DNA from: Flavisolibacter sp.
GTDB taxonomy: Bacteria > Bacteroidota > Bacteroidia > Chitinophagales > Chitinophagaceae
Assembly (NCBI GenBank): GCA_028288675.1
Contig: JAQBNG010000248.1
Span: forward strand, 1-64,000
Direction: 5' to 3'
Length of the DNA: 64,000 nt
The notes beneath the pieces are model-generated. The model worked only from the letters and a program-made list of their open reading frames with translations. It was not told where the DNA came from and ran no database searches. Shown in pieces: positions 8,812 through 18,428 of this stretch. Made by a program: the position numbers and the translations under genes. How positions within the stretch are numbered: position 1 is the first letter of the stretch; the number at the start of each line of letters is the position of its first letter.

Positions 8812-9720
8812 TTACTTCAGCCACCTTGCCCACCAGGGCAAGCGGTTTAATTTTATGGCTGCGTATTTTTCTTCAACAGCACCGAAAGAGCTATAAAAAA
8901 AGGCGAGGTTCCGGATGTCACTTCCTTCAAAATCAAGTAGTAAATTTTGCTCCGCATGGTCTTTTATAAAGGCGTCAATTAAAGCGTGAGAGGCGCCAAG
9001 CGTACGGCCATTAGGATGATTGCCAACTAAAATATAATACGCCCTGTTGTGCGAAAAAAAGAAAACGCAAGAGGAGAGTAGCTCGCCGGTTTTAGAAAGT
9101 ATGCCGTACGTTTTAGCCACTTCCTTTGCATTTAAAACTGCAAACAGGTTTTTAAAATTTACCACATCTTTTTGAAAGTGGGCCGCCTGAAATTTTGTTA
9201 GTTCAATAATAGAATCAATAGCAACATCAGTAGTTACAGTGCAGCCATAGCTGTTACTTTTCCTGATATTCCGCTTAATATTTTCACGATAGGCTTTGTA
9301 TAAATCTTCGTAAGGTTGTTGCAACGGCAAGGTAAAATTGCTTCGCTGGTGTAAAGGAAAATCTGGAACAGCAAACAGGTTTTGATGATTGAAAGACAAA
9401 TCCCAGTAGCTGAATTTTTTGGGAACAGCATCGAGGAATGATGCAAAATTTTGAGCAGAAACGTTGCTGCCGAAAACACCTAACTGCGCGACTAAAAAGG
9501 GTTGATAGATATAATGAACGCCCCATTTTTTACGCCGGGGCAACGGCATTACTGCTTCGTAATTATTCAGCACGAGGGCATCCCAGTTATCAGCCATAGC
9601 ATCTAAATAATAACTGTATCCGTAGATCAAACCATTCTCTGATTTAGTAATGCATTCATTCCATAAATCGTCATTGATCTGTTGACGGGTAAGATGATGT
9701 ATTTGAATTTGTGAAGCCAT
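8812..9720 (-). CDS. GNAT/FemAB-like acyltransferase-fold protein
   Basis: WNECITKSENGLIYGYSYYLDAM..., YRENIKRNIRKSNSYG, LLDFEGSDIRNLAFFYSSFGA. Confidence 0.65.
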   Translation of the reverse strand: MASQIQIHHLTRQQINDDLWNECITKSENGLIYGYSYYLDAMADNWDALVLNNYEAVMPLPRRKKWGVHYIYQPFLVAQLGVFGSNVSAQNFASFLDAVPKKFSYWDLSFNHQNLFAVPDFPLHQRSNFTLPLQQPYEDLYKAYRENIKRNIRKSNSYGCTVTTDVAIDSIIELTKFQAAHFQKDVVNFKNLFAVLNAKEVAKTYGILSKTGELLSSCVFFFSHNRAYYILVGNHPNGRTLGASHALIDAFIKDHAEQNLLLDFEGSDIRNLAFFYSSFGAVEEKYAAIKLNRLPWWARWLK

Positions 9721-12551
9721 TAAAATTCAAACTCCCGGTTAAGTTTTTTCAAGCTATTTGGAAACAAGTTAATGCTGAAGGAGATTGTTTTTAGAAAACG
9801 GTTATCGGGAATGGTGGACTTAAAGTAAGTGCTGTAAACTTTACTGTAAAAAATCGGGATATAAATATTTATGGCTTCATCCAGCAATGGAATTTGCAAG
9901 CCTGCATCAAATAAAAAATGATCGGTGTCAGCCTCTTTATCCCAGGCTTCTGCATAGGTGCCTATATCTGCAAATACCCGAAGCGGGATTTTTATTGGCA
10001 GTACAGAAAGCGGGTTGATCTTATCGGGTATGGAGGTGGTAAAGTTGGCTGCCACCAGCCAATCATCTGTCTTGCCAATTTTGCTTGACAACAGATCGGT
10101 TCGCACTTTAAAGCCACCATCACGAATCATAATTTGCTGGTTGGGCAACCCTTCGAATTTATTGCGGCCGATAAAGTAATTGCTATAGGTATAATCTTCG
10201 TAGCCTTTCGGTCCTGTCATGTTTAAATGATAGCGGTCGTTAGCAAAGCCCTTTTGAATTGTATAGCCATTGAGATAAGAAAACTTACCCGCAAAAAAAC
10301 GCACGGCCATTCCACCGCCTTTTGCATAATTGAAGAAGTAATTAGCCGTTAAAGCGGTTCTTACAAAGTCCTGCGCCTGCTCTATCTGCATCGTTATGTC
10401 AAAAGGATATAGACTCCTTGAATTTTTATAACCAAACTGTAACTGATTTAAATACCGGCTTTCTGACGGTGTGTTGTAATTGTATTTTATGGTAGTATCA
10501 GTTGGCGTAAAAATGCTATCGGTAGTGATGCTTAGTGATTCTTCATTGATCAAAAATGTTTTCCATTGAATGAATTTAGAAATGGTGCTTCGAGCATCTT
10601 TCTCCCTGAAAGTAAAGCGTATGCCAGGTACTAGTTTCACAAAACGCATCTGGTGTTTATTGGCCTCTTCATCTTTAAATTCATCCATTGTAAACGAAGC
10701 CGCATTAAAGAATAAATCTGTTTTGCGAATGGCTCCATTGCTCCGTATGGCATAATTCAGTTTGGCTAAACCAGTAAAGCTTTTTGAGCCTGTTGCATAA
10801 AGCGGAATGGCCAGAAAACTAGCCTTCGCAACCGGGGAACCATAATTAGTAAATAAAGCTCCAAGCATTAATTTATCATAGCTGTTTGCGCCAATAGCCG
10901 GTGAAAGAAGCAACGCATTTTTTGTTGGTGATATAGTGTAGCTTTTTATCGCACCTTTTTTAAATAATGAAACTATAGATGTTCCTTTCAGGTTGTTATT
11001 CGGCAGAATGCCTTTTGTATGCAGCAACGAAAAAGTGGATTCTGTATCTGCACCTAATTTACCTGCAGCTATCTTTTTAAAGTCTTCGGGTTGAGGATGT
11101 TTGAAACCCCATTCGGCAAAGTATTGCTGCATCATTTGCCTGAAGGCTTCTTTACCAATCTTCGCTTCTATCAATTTCATCCATTCTGCCGTTTTATGAT
11201 ATGCTGCTAGACCATAGTTAACTGCACTAAAATTTTCTGAGCTTGTCTCAATTGGCTGGTCTGTTTTGTTCGTTGCTTTTGCCTGGAAAGTTAATTCCGC
11301 TTCTTTCGGTTGCCTGCCATACTTCACTTCTATGTACTTGCCTTCGTAAAAAGAATTCATGCCCTCATCCATCCAGGGATGCTCTCTTTCGTTAGTCGCC
11401 AGGATGCCGTAAAACCAGTTGTGGCCTAACTCGTGGGCGATGGTGACATCTAAATCTTTAGCGGAACCCACAGGAGATATGATGGTTATGGTTGGATACT
11501 CCATACCGCCACCGAAGCTTTGCGGGCCTTGAACAACAGTTGCTACAGCGTAAGGATATTCACCCACTTCTGTTGAGTAAAAGCGCAAGGCATCTTTTGC
11601 ATACTGTATGCTGGGCTGCCAAAGTTCTTTTTGTTGAGGCGTGTAATAAGATGAAACACTAATGATTTTCCCGGAAGGCATTTGACAAGTATCGGTTGTG
11701 GCAATAAAATCTTTATTAGCAAACCAGGCAAAGTCGTGAACGTTTGACTGTTTAAATTGAATAGTTTTAGTGGCAGTTGTAATTGTAGAATTCGTGGAAG
11801 CTGTGGTTTTTTTAGTACGGTTATTTGCTCCCGGCAAAATTTTCACCTGCTCAGGAAGTGAGTACGTGGCGCGGGTTTTCAGCCATTCTTTTTCCTCATC
11901 ATTTTGCAGCACACCCGTAGCTGCTACAACAAAGTTTTTAGGCACAGTAATGCGAACATCAAACGACCCGAATTCACTGTAAAATTCTCCCTGTTCTAAA
12001 TAAGGCATCGGGTGCCATCCCCTGCTATCATACACTGCCGGTTTAGGATACCATTGTATTATTTGAAATGAGCCCGCATCATAACCTCCACGGGAAAAAT
12101 TAAAGGGCAGCTTTACATGAAAGGGGGTGGCAATTGTTACAGAGATTTTAGGAGGCAGCGCTTTCGGTAATATCAATTTTATGATGTCAATATGCTGCGG
12201 ATGGTCTTCGGTTTTCGCCGTCACCCCATTCACTTTAAATTCAAGGCGATTGATATAACCTCTTTGTTCTTTATCAGAAAAATAAAAGCGGGTATTTCCA
12301 TTTTCCAGGAGCTGATCGCTGAAGGCAGTGCGGTCGTTTTTATAAGCATTGGGCCAAAGATGAAACCAGATGTAGGTAAGTGTGTCCGGTGAATTATTGG
12401 TGTAGATTAATCTTTCGAAGCCATCAAGTGTTTTTTCTTTTTCATTAAGCGAAACATCAATAGTGTAATCGGTTTTTTGCTGCCAGTAAGTTTGAGAAGA
12501 GGCAATAAGCAGCAGGCAGTTGGTAAGGATAAATAGGAATAGTTTTTTCAC
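9720..12551 (-). CDS. M1 family metallopeptidase (aminopeptidase N-like), probable GTG start
   Basis: GGMEYPTI ... TIAHELGHNWFYGILATNEREHPWMDEGMNSFYE (HExxH-x18-E). Track start 12683 lies inside the 64-bp repeat; signal peptide VKKLFLFILTNCLLLIASSQ begins at GTG 12551. Confidence 0.88.
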   Translation of the reverse strand: MKKLFLFILTNCLLLIASSQTYWQQKTDYTIDVSLNEKEKTLDGFERLIYTNNSPDTLTYIWFHLWPNAYKNDRTAFSDQLLENGNTRFYFSDKEQRGYINRLEFKVNGVTAKTEDHPQHIDIIKLILPKALPPKISVTIATPFHVKLPFNFSRGGYDAGSFQIIQWYPKPAVYDSRGWHPMPYLEQGEFYSEFGSFDVRITVPKNFVVAATGVLQNDEEKEWLKTRATYSLPEQVKILPGANNRTKKTTASTNSTITTATKTIQFKQSNVHDFAWFANKDFIATTDTCQMPSGKIISVSSYYTPQQKELWQPSIQYAKDALRFYSTEVGEYPYAVATVVQGPQSFGGGMEYPTITIISPVGSAKDLDVTIAHELGHNWFYGILATNEREHPWMDEGMNSFYEGKYIEVKYGRQPKEAELTFQAKATNKTDQPIETSSENFSAVNYGLAAYHKTAEWMKLIEAKIGKEAFRQMMQQYFAEWGFKHPQPEDFKKIAAGKLGADTESTFSLLHTKGILPNNNLKGTSIVSLFKKGAIKSYTISPTKNALLLSPAIGANSYDKLMLGALFTNYGSPVAKASFLAIPLYATGSKSFTGLAKLNYAIRSNGAIRKTDLFFNAASFTMDEFKDEEANKHQMRFVKLVPGIRFTFREKDARSTISKFIQWKTFLINEESLSITTDSIFTPTDTTIKYNYNTPSESRYLNQLQFGYKNSRSLYPFDITMQIEQAQDFVRTALTANYFFNYAKGGGMAVRFFAGKFSYLNGYTIQKGFANDRYHLNMTGPKGYEDYTYSNYFIGRNKFEGLPNQQIMIRDGGFKVRTDLLSSKIGKTDDWLVAANFTTSIPDKINPLSVLPIKIPLRVFADIGTYAEAWDKEADTDHFLFDAGLQIPLLDEAINIYIPIFYSKVYSTYFKSTIPDNRFLKTISFSINLFPNSLKKLNREFEF

Positions 12552-12662
12552 GGCTCCAAAATAAGCAATAAAGTTTTGGATTGGTAGAGTTGCCGCAATA
12601 CTCAAAATATGCAGAATGGTGATGACTCTATGTAAGCGAATTGTTTTGGCGTATCCCGCTGG

Positions 12663-12726
12663 GGGCCGGGCTATCCGCTGCAATCTTTTTGGAGGTCAAA
12701 AAGGATAGGGCTTCTATCCCTTACGC
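12663..12726 (-). repeat. 64-bp structured interspersed repeat, copy B (inverted relative to copy A)
   Basis: Reverse complement reads GCGTAAGGGATAGAAGCCCTATCCTTTTTGACCTCCAAAAAGATTGCAGCGGATAGCCCGGCCC. Confidence 0.9.
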
Positions 12727-12744
12727 AAGCAACCGGGCCCATCT

Positions 12745-13596
12745 CTACTGGTTATAAGTAGTTAAGAAGGCTGTGATTTTATCATAGGTATCATTAAGGC
12801 TAGCACCCGTCCAGCCATGGCCTTCTAATGGATAAATAACCATTTGCACGGTTGCTCCCATGGTTTCCAATTTTGTTTTTAAAGCTGTTGATTGTGCAAT
12901 AGGAACTAATGGATCGTTTCCACCATGCAGGATTAAAGTAGGAGGGCTTTGTGCCGTAACATAGTTTAAAGGACTTGAGCTTTGATACAATGTAGCATTT
13001 GAGGTTGGCGTTCCGCTGAGCAAGTACGTTAACCCAAGTTGGGAGAAAGAATTTGATGCAGTATAAAGAGCTGTCATATCAGTTGGACCAAACATATCAA
13101 CAATAGCTTTCACTTTTGGTGTTGCGTTTTTGTAAGCTTGCAATAAGGCTAAATGTCCGCCGGCCGATGCACCTAAAACGGCAAGCTTTGCCGGGTTGAA
13201 TTTATATGCGTCGCCTTTGCCTGAGATAAAATTAAAGGCCGCTTTTACATCATTTTCCTGGGTTGGAAAAGGATTGGTGTTTGGCAGTACCAGTAACCGG
13301 TAGTTAATATTGAAGATGGCATAACCTGGCAGGCGTTGTTTAAAAATTGGTATATATTCTTCAAAATCAATTTTATCGCCGCTTTCCCATGCGCCGCCAT
13401 GCACCATAATAAAAACTTTTGTATCGGTAGTGTTTCTATTGGCAGGCAGGTAAACATCCATTCGTTGTGCCGGGTCGGAACCATACGAAACATCAGTTAT
13501 CTTTTGTTCGGCCAGGGCCTCATTACCGGTAGTTGTTTCTTTTTGACAGGCAACAAAAAAGAAAGCAATAAAGAAGACAGAAAAAAGTTGTTTCAT
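12745..13596 (-). CDS. Alpha/beta hydrolase (esterase-like) lipoprotein
   Basis: Lipobox (FFVACQ), VFIMVHGGAWESGDK, GASAGGHLALL, LEGHGW. Confidence 0.85.
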   Translation of the reverse strand: MKQLFSVFFIAFFFVACQKETTTGNEALAEQKITDVSYGSDPAQRMDVYLPANRNTTDTKVFIMVHGGAWESGDKIDFEEYIPIFKQRLPGYAIFNINYRLLVLPNTNPFPTQENDVKAAFNFISGKGDAYKFNPAKLAVLGASAGGHLALLQAYKNATPKVKAIVDMFGPTDMTALYTASNSFSQLGLTYLLSGTPTSNATLYQSSSPLNYVTAQSPPTLILHGGNDPLVPIAQSTALKTKLETMGATVQMVIYPLEGHGWTGASLNDTYDKITAFLTTYNQ

Positions 13597-13685
13597 TAGA
13601 ACTTTTAGTGTGAAGGGATAACGAAAAAGTACCTTAAAGATGCCTTAAAACGGTTCAGGGAAAAAATTATTTTGATGCAGATAGT

Positions 13686-14543
13686 TTACTCTACATTTTC
13701 TTCCAAAAAGTTTTCGATGCGGTCAAAGGAAGAAGTTAGTGCGGTGCCATACCATCTGCCGTGCCGTTCAGCCGGGTAGATTTCCAACTGGTGTTTTACT
13801 CCGGCTTCTTTTAGTTTCGCTGCCAGTGCTTTTGATTGCGAAACATCTACCACCTGGTCTTTGCCTCCATGTAGAATAAGCGTAGGCGGCGAAGCCAGTG
13901 TTATAAAGTTGACCGGGCTCCATTCTTCAAACAGGGTTTTGTTTTTATCCGGCGTAGTGCCCGTAACCATTTGCAGCGCCATTGGCACTAACGGATGCCA
14001 GGGTTGATGGTACATGGAAACTAGGTCGGTTGGACCAAAGTAGTCTATCACCGCCTGGATCCTTGGTGAGCTGTATTTATAAGCCTGCAGCAGGGCAAGA
14101 TGCGCTCCCGCGGATACACCAAGCAAAGTGAATTTTTTTGCACTCACGCCATATTCTTCAGCATTGAGGGCAATAAAGTCAACCGCTGCTTTCACATCAT
14201 TTTCTTGTGTTGGGAATAAGTTTCCACCGCTCACTAAACGATAGCCAATGTTGAAAATGGCATAGTCGGGAAGCCTGTGTTTGAAGCTATCAATATAGGT
14301 GGCAAAGTCAGCTTTGCTTCCGCTGTTCCAGCCGCCGCCATGAATAAGAATCAGTGATTTTGTAGTGAACGAAGAACGACCTCCAGGCAGGTAGATGTCT
14401 ATTGTCTGCAAGGGATCTTTTCCATAGGGAACATTTAAAAAACTTTGTTGCGGTAACGGTTTTTCTTTAGCAAAAGAGGTGTCGCTTTGCTGGCAGGATG
14501 TGGCTATGTTCATGAATAATAAAAGGGATAAAATGGTTTTCAT
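13686..14543 (-). CDS. Alpha/beta hydrolase (esterase-like), tandem paralogue of the previous gene
   Basis: LILIHGGGWNSGSKADF, GVSAGAHLALLQAYKYSSPR; strong similarity to 12745 ORF. Confidence 0.85.
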   Translation of the reverse strand: MKTILSLLLFMNIATSCQQSDTSFAKEKPLPQQSFLNVPYGKDPLQTIDIYLPGGRSSFTTKSLILIHGGGWNSGSKADFATYIDSFKHRLPDYAIFNIGYRLVSGGNLFPTQENDVKAAVDFIALNAEEYGVSAKKFTLLGVSAGAHLALLQAYKYSSPRIQAVIDYFGPTDLVSMYHQPWHPLVPMALQMVTGTTPDKNKTLFEEWSPVNFITLASPPTLILHGGKDQVVDVSQSKALAAKLKEAGVKHQLEIYPAERHGRWYGTALTSSFDRIENFLEENVE

Positions 14544-14582
14544 TTAATGGCGAGGCTAGGTCAAATCTGGTGCCGCAAAAAC

Positions 14583-14607
14583 AAAAAAGCACCTTAAAAA
14601 AGGTGCC
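14583..14607 (-). terminator. Terminator hairpin of aspS
   Basis: On - strand GGCACCTTTTTTAAGGTGCTTTTTT. Confidence 0.7.
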
Positions 14608-14634
14608 GAAAAGTAGTACGTTTTTAAAGCCCGT

Positions 14635-16470
14635 TTACTTCAAGTCTAGCTTAATGCTCAATTCCTCCAATTGCTTATCATCAATGCTTGCCGGTGCATC
14701 CAACATTACATCTCTGCCACTATTATTTTTTGGAAAGGCAATAAAATCACGAATGCTTTCACTTCCACCCAAAATAGCGCAAAGCCTGTCGAAACCAAAG
14801 GCAATGCCTCCATGTGGAGGAGCACCATATTCAAAAGCACCTAATAAAAATCCAAATTTATGTTGCGCTTCTTCTTTGCTCATACCTAAAGCGGCAAACA
14901 TTTTTTCCTGTAATTCTCTTTGAAAAATACGGATAGAGCCACCGCCGATTTCATTGCCGTTTAATACCATGTCGTAAGCATTGGCCTTAATGTTTGCATA
15001 CGGATGCTTCAGGTATTCCGAGGCATTTTCAATCAGCGGGTTATTGTTTATCATGTCGCTGATCTGCGTTGGCTTGGGCGATGTAAAAGGGTGATGACGG
15101 GCTACCCAGCGGTTACCTTCCTCATCGTATTCAAACAAGGGAAAATCAAGCACCCACAATAATTTAAATTCCTCTTTTTTGCGCAGGCCTAACCTTTCGC
15201 CCAGTTCTAAACGCAGGTCACTGATCGCTTTTCTGGTACGCTCTTCTGCACCTGCTAAAATTAAGATCAACTCACCGGGTTTTGCATCGGCATAAGCAGC
15301 AATTGCTTTTAACTTCTCTTCATTAAAAAATTTGTCAACGCTGCTTTTTAAAGTTCCATCAGCATTGTATTTAATGTTCACCAAACCTTGCATACCCACT
15401 TGCGGACGTTTAACCCAATCCGTTAATTCGTCTATTTGCTTGCGGGTATATTCGGCTGCGCCGGGAACAGAAATAGCAATAACAGTTTCTGCATTATCAA
15501 ATACGCCAAAGCCGGATGTTTCTGCCAATGGTGAAGCCTTTAAAGAATCCTGTTTATCTACATAAACAGTTGATGGAACTTTCAAGTTTGCCACCTTCAT
15601 ACCAAAACGAATGTCTGGTTTGTCAATGCCATAATTCCACATGGCATCTTCCCAGGTCATGCGTTCAACCGTTTCCGCATAATCAATTCCTTTTACTTGT
15701 TTGAAGATGAATTTTATCAATCCTTCAAACATAGTTAAAATATCTTCCTGTTCTACAAAAGCCATCTCGCAATCTATCTGTGTAAACTCAGGCTGACGAT
15801 CAGCACGGAGGTCTTCATCGCGAAAGCATTTTACAATTTGATAGTAACGGTCGTAACCACTTACCATCAGCAATTGCTTAAAGGTTTGCGGCGATTGCGG
15901 CAAGGCATAAAACTGCCCGGCATTCATACGTGATGGCACTACAAAATCCCTTGCACCTTCCGGTGTTGATTTAATAAGGAAAGGCGTTTCAATATCCATG
16001 AAACCTTGCAGGTGCAGGTATTCACGTGTTGCACGATTAACGGCATAACGAAGTTCAATATTCCTTTTTACGACACCCCGACGTAGATCGAGATAACGAT
16101 AACGCATGCGCAGATCATCGCCGCCATCCGTATCATCCTGTATGGTAAATGGTGGAACAGCGGAGCTATTTAAAATAGTAAAAGAACCAACAGCAATTTC
16201 TATTTCGCCGGTAGGCAAGGCCAGGTTTTTATTACTGCGTTCAACAACGGTCCCTTTTACCTGAACAACAAATTCACGGCCTAAAGGCGTTGTATCAAGT
16301 TGTATAGTTAGTTCTTCGCCAAACAGCAATTGGGTAATGCCATAGCGGTCACGTAAATCAACAAAAGTGATGGAGCCAAACTTGCGAACCGTTTGCACCC
16401 AGCCGGCGAGGGTAACTTCCGTAGCAATATCTTGAAGCCGTAACTGGCCGCAGGTATGAGTTCTGAACAT
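14635..16470 (-). CDS. aspS: Aspartyl-tRNA synthetase
   Basis: [104 protein letters not shown]. Confidence 0.97.
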   Translation of the reverse strand: MFRTHTCGQLRLQDIATEVTLAGWVQTVRKFGSITFVDLRDRYGITQLLFGEELTIQLDTTPLGREFVVQVKGTVVERSNKNLALPTGEIEIAVGSFTILNSSAVPPFTIQDDTDGGDDLRMRYRYLDLRRGVVKRNIELRYAVNRATREYLHLQGFMDIETPFLIKSTPEGARDFVVPSRMNAGQFYALPQSPQTFKQLLMVSGYDRYYQIVKCFRDEDLRADRQPEFTQIDCEMAFVEQEDILTMFEGLIKFIFKQVKGIDYAETVERMTWEDAMWNYGIDKPDIRFGMKVANLKVPSTVYVDKQDSLKASPLAETSGFGVFDNAETVIAISVPGAAEYTRKQIDELTDWVKRPQVGMQGLVNIKYNADGTLKSSVDKFFNEEKLKAIAAYADAKPGELILILAGAEERTRKAISDLRLELGERLGLRKKEEFKLLWVLDFPLFEYDEEGNRWVARHHPFTSPKPTQISDMINNNPLIENASEYLKHPYANIKANAYDMVLNGNEIGGGSIRIFQRELQEKMFAALGMSKEEAQHKFGFLLGAFEYGAPPHGGIAFGFDRLCAILGGSESIRDFIAFPKNNSGRDVMLDAPASIDDKQLEELSIKLDLK

Positions 16471-16533
16471 ATGCTTTATAAATTGCGGCAAATATAAAGA
16501 AGCGGCATAGGTTCGCCCCAAATTATAAACACA

Positions 16534-17667
16534 TCAGCGTTCTATTAAATGTGGCACAAAGCGGCTGGTGTTATTTGTGATTAAAGTGTTCGCCTCGCGG
16601 ATGCCTATTCCCGCCGGTTCCTGCCCAATTACCCAACTCCCTATTACCGGGTACGCTCCATCAAACTCCGGAAGTTCAAATAGCTGCTGAAAAATATAGC
16701 CTTCTTTACCATAAACGCCTTCGGTATGTTGTACCAGGTCACTGTTTCGTATAAGATTAATGTTAGCGCCTTCGCGGCTCAGTATTGGCTTCTTTACATA
16801 ATTGGTAAGCTTGCCGGGGCTAAAATAAGCCGGTAATAAATATGGGTTATCAGGATAAAGCTTCCAGAGAATGGGTAGAATAGCTTTGTTGGACAAGATC
16901 ATTTTCCAGGCTGGTTCTATCCAGAAGGCACGATTACTATCCTGCAAAATATTCTGCCCGAAGTCATCACCTAAAAGCCATTCCCAGGGATAAAGTTTGA
17001 AGATGTTTTTTATCGGTTCGTCCTCCATATCTAAAAATTCTTTTCTTTCCTCATCCCAGCCAATATCATCTATAAAAATAAGCTTGGTATCAAGGCCAGC
17101 CTGCAGTGCACAGTCGCGCAGGTATTCGGTGTTAGTCAGGTCTTCCAGCGTTTCTTTAATGCAGGAAAAATGTAAAGTGCCGGGATGTAAATAGGCTTTC
17201 AGATATTTCCAGTAATTAATCAGCTTTTCATGTATGCTGTTGAACTGATCCTTGTCGTTATCAAAATCTTTCAACCAAAACCATTGCACAATTCCGGCCT
17301 CAAATAAACTGGTCGGCGTATCGGCGTTAAATTCCAGCAACTTAATTTGTCCTTCTTTGCAGCACAAATCAAAGCGGCCGTAAATAGATGGATGGTCTTC
17401 GTTCCAGGTGTGTTCTATGTAGGGTATCATCCATTGCGGTATAGCAAAGCTTTCGTACAAGCGATTATCTATTACATGCTGTACCGCATTAAGACACATC
17501 GTCCATAATTCTGACGTTGCTTTTTCAATAGCAGAAATCTCCTCCATTTCAAAAGAGTAGTAAGCCGTTTCGTCCCAGTAGGGAATATCAGTAGTATGAA
17601 AGCCAAAGCCTAAATTCTCTACTGCTGCCTGCCAGTTATTGCGGGGCTGAATTGAAGATCGCTTCAT
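16534..17667 (-). CDS. Glutathionylspermidine synthase-like ATP-grasp protein (YgiC/YjfC type)
   Basis: FDLCCKEGQIKLLEFNADTPTSLFEAGIVQWFWLKD, LYPWEWLLGDDFG, KPILSREGANI, GSWVIGQEPAGIGIREANTLITNNTSRFVPH. Confidence 0.9.
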   Translation of the reverse strand: MKRSSIQPRNNWQAAVENLGFGFHTTDIPYWDETAYYSFEMEEISAIEKATSELWTMCLNAVQHVIDNRLYESFAIPQWMIPYIEHTWNEDHPSIYGRFDLCCKEGQIKLLEFNADTPTSLFEAGIVQWFWLKDFDNDKDQFNSIHEKLINYWKYLKAYLHPGTLHFSCIKETLEDLTNTEYLRDCALQAGLDTKLIFIDDIGWDEERKEFLDMEDEPIKNIFKLYPWEWLLGDDFGQNILQDSNRAFWIEPAWKMILSNKAILPILWKLYPDNPYLLPAYFSPGKLTNYVKKPILSREGANINLIRNSDLVQHTEGVYGKEGYIFQQLFELPEFDGAYPVIGSWVIGQEPAGIGIREANTLITNNTSRFVPHLIER

Positions 17668-17677
17668 TGAAATTTAA

Positions 17678-18031
17678 TTAAGATGACACACTATACGAGC
17701 CACGGCCAAAGCCACCTCTTGAAACAGCGCCTTTAAATCCATTGCTGCCAATGTTGGATGACCTGTTTAATGCATTGGAATAATACCCGGCCCGCTGATA
17801 CCCTCCATTGCTAAAGTTGCCAAACGGCCGAAAGGCGTAATACCATAATAAGGCAGTGCCTATTCCACTACCTCCATGGTGGCGGGCCTGTGTATAAGGC
17901 GCTGTAGTATCGCTTCGCAGATAAGTTTTACTGCCGCCATTGCCTTCCCATTCTTTTTCCTTAGACGGCTGACTACAGGAGGCCAGTGCGGCGGTGATCA
18001 ATACCAACTCTACGTATTTCGATTTCTTCAT
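17678..18031 (-). CDS. Small Gly/Ser/Tyr-rich lipoprotein with C-terminal RGGFG motif (YgiB-like)
   Basis: Lipobox ALASCSQ; C-terminus KGAVSRGGFGRGSYSVSS; adjacent (10 bp) to the ATP-grasp gene. Confidence 0.65.
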   Translation of the reverse strand: MKKSKYVELVLITAALASCSQPSKEKEWEGNGGSKTYLRSDTTAPYTQARHHGGSGIGTALLWYYAFRPFGNFSNGGYQRAGYYSNALNRSSNIGSNGFKGAVSRGGFGRGSYSVSS

Positions 18032-18036
18032 TTGTT

Positions 18037-18363
18037 TTACTTAATCGTAATATAAATTTCGTACTCTTTTTTCACCGGAACCGTCTGCTTGTCGCCATCG
18101 CTGTTTTCCGCAGTTGTTAGTGCGGTACCCAGCGAAGGCAAAGTATCCCGGTACTCAATTGTTTTATAAACTGTATCACGTACCCACACTTTATGAGTGG
18201 TTGTGAGAATGTTAGTGGTATCGTCAAGGGCGGCAACAAGAATAGATGTTTCCACCGCTCCATTCTTATTGACGCTGGTAGTGACATCTTCATTTTCTTT
18301 ATCACCAGAACAGGAAAGCGATATCAAAATTAAACAGGGAAGAAATTTTTTTGAATAAGACAT
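18037..18363 (-). CDS. Small predicted lipoprotein, unknown function
   Basis: MSYSKKFLPCLILISLSCSGDKEN lipoprotein signal; co-directional with neighbours. Confidence 0.6.
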   Translation of the reverse strand: MSYSKKFLPCLILISLSCSGDKENEDVTTSVNKNGAVETSILVAALDDTTNILTTTHKVWVRDTVYKTIEYRDTLPSLGTALTTAENSDGDKQTVPVKKEYEIYITIK

Positions 18364-18428
18364 AGTTAAGATTTGAAAAGCAATAAAATTAATACATCGA
18401 TTTAAAGGGAGATGAATACACGTGATCA

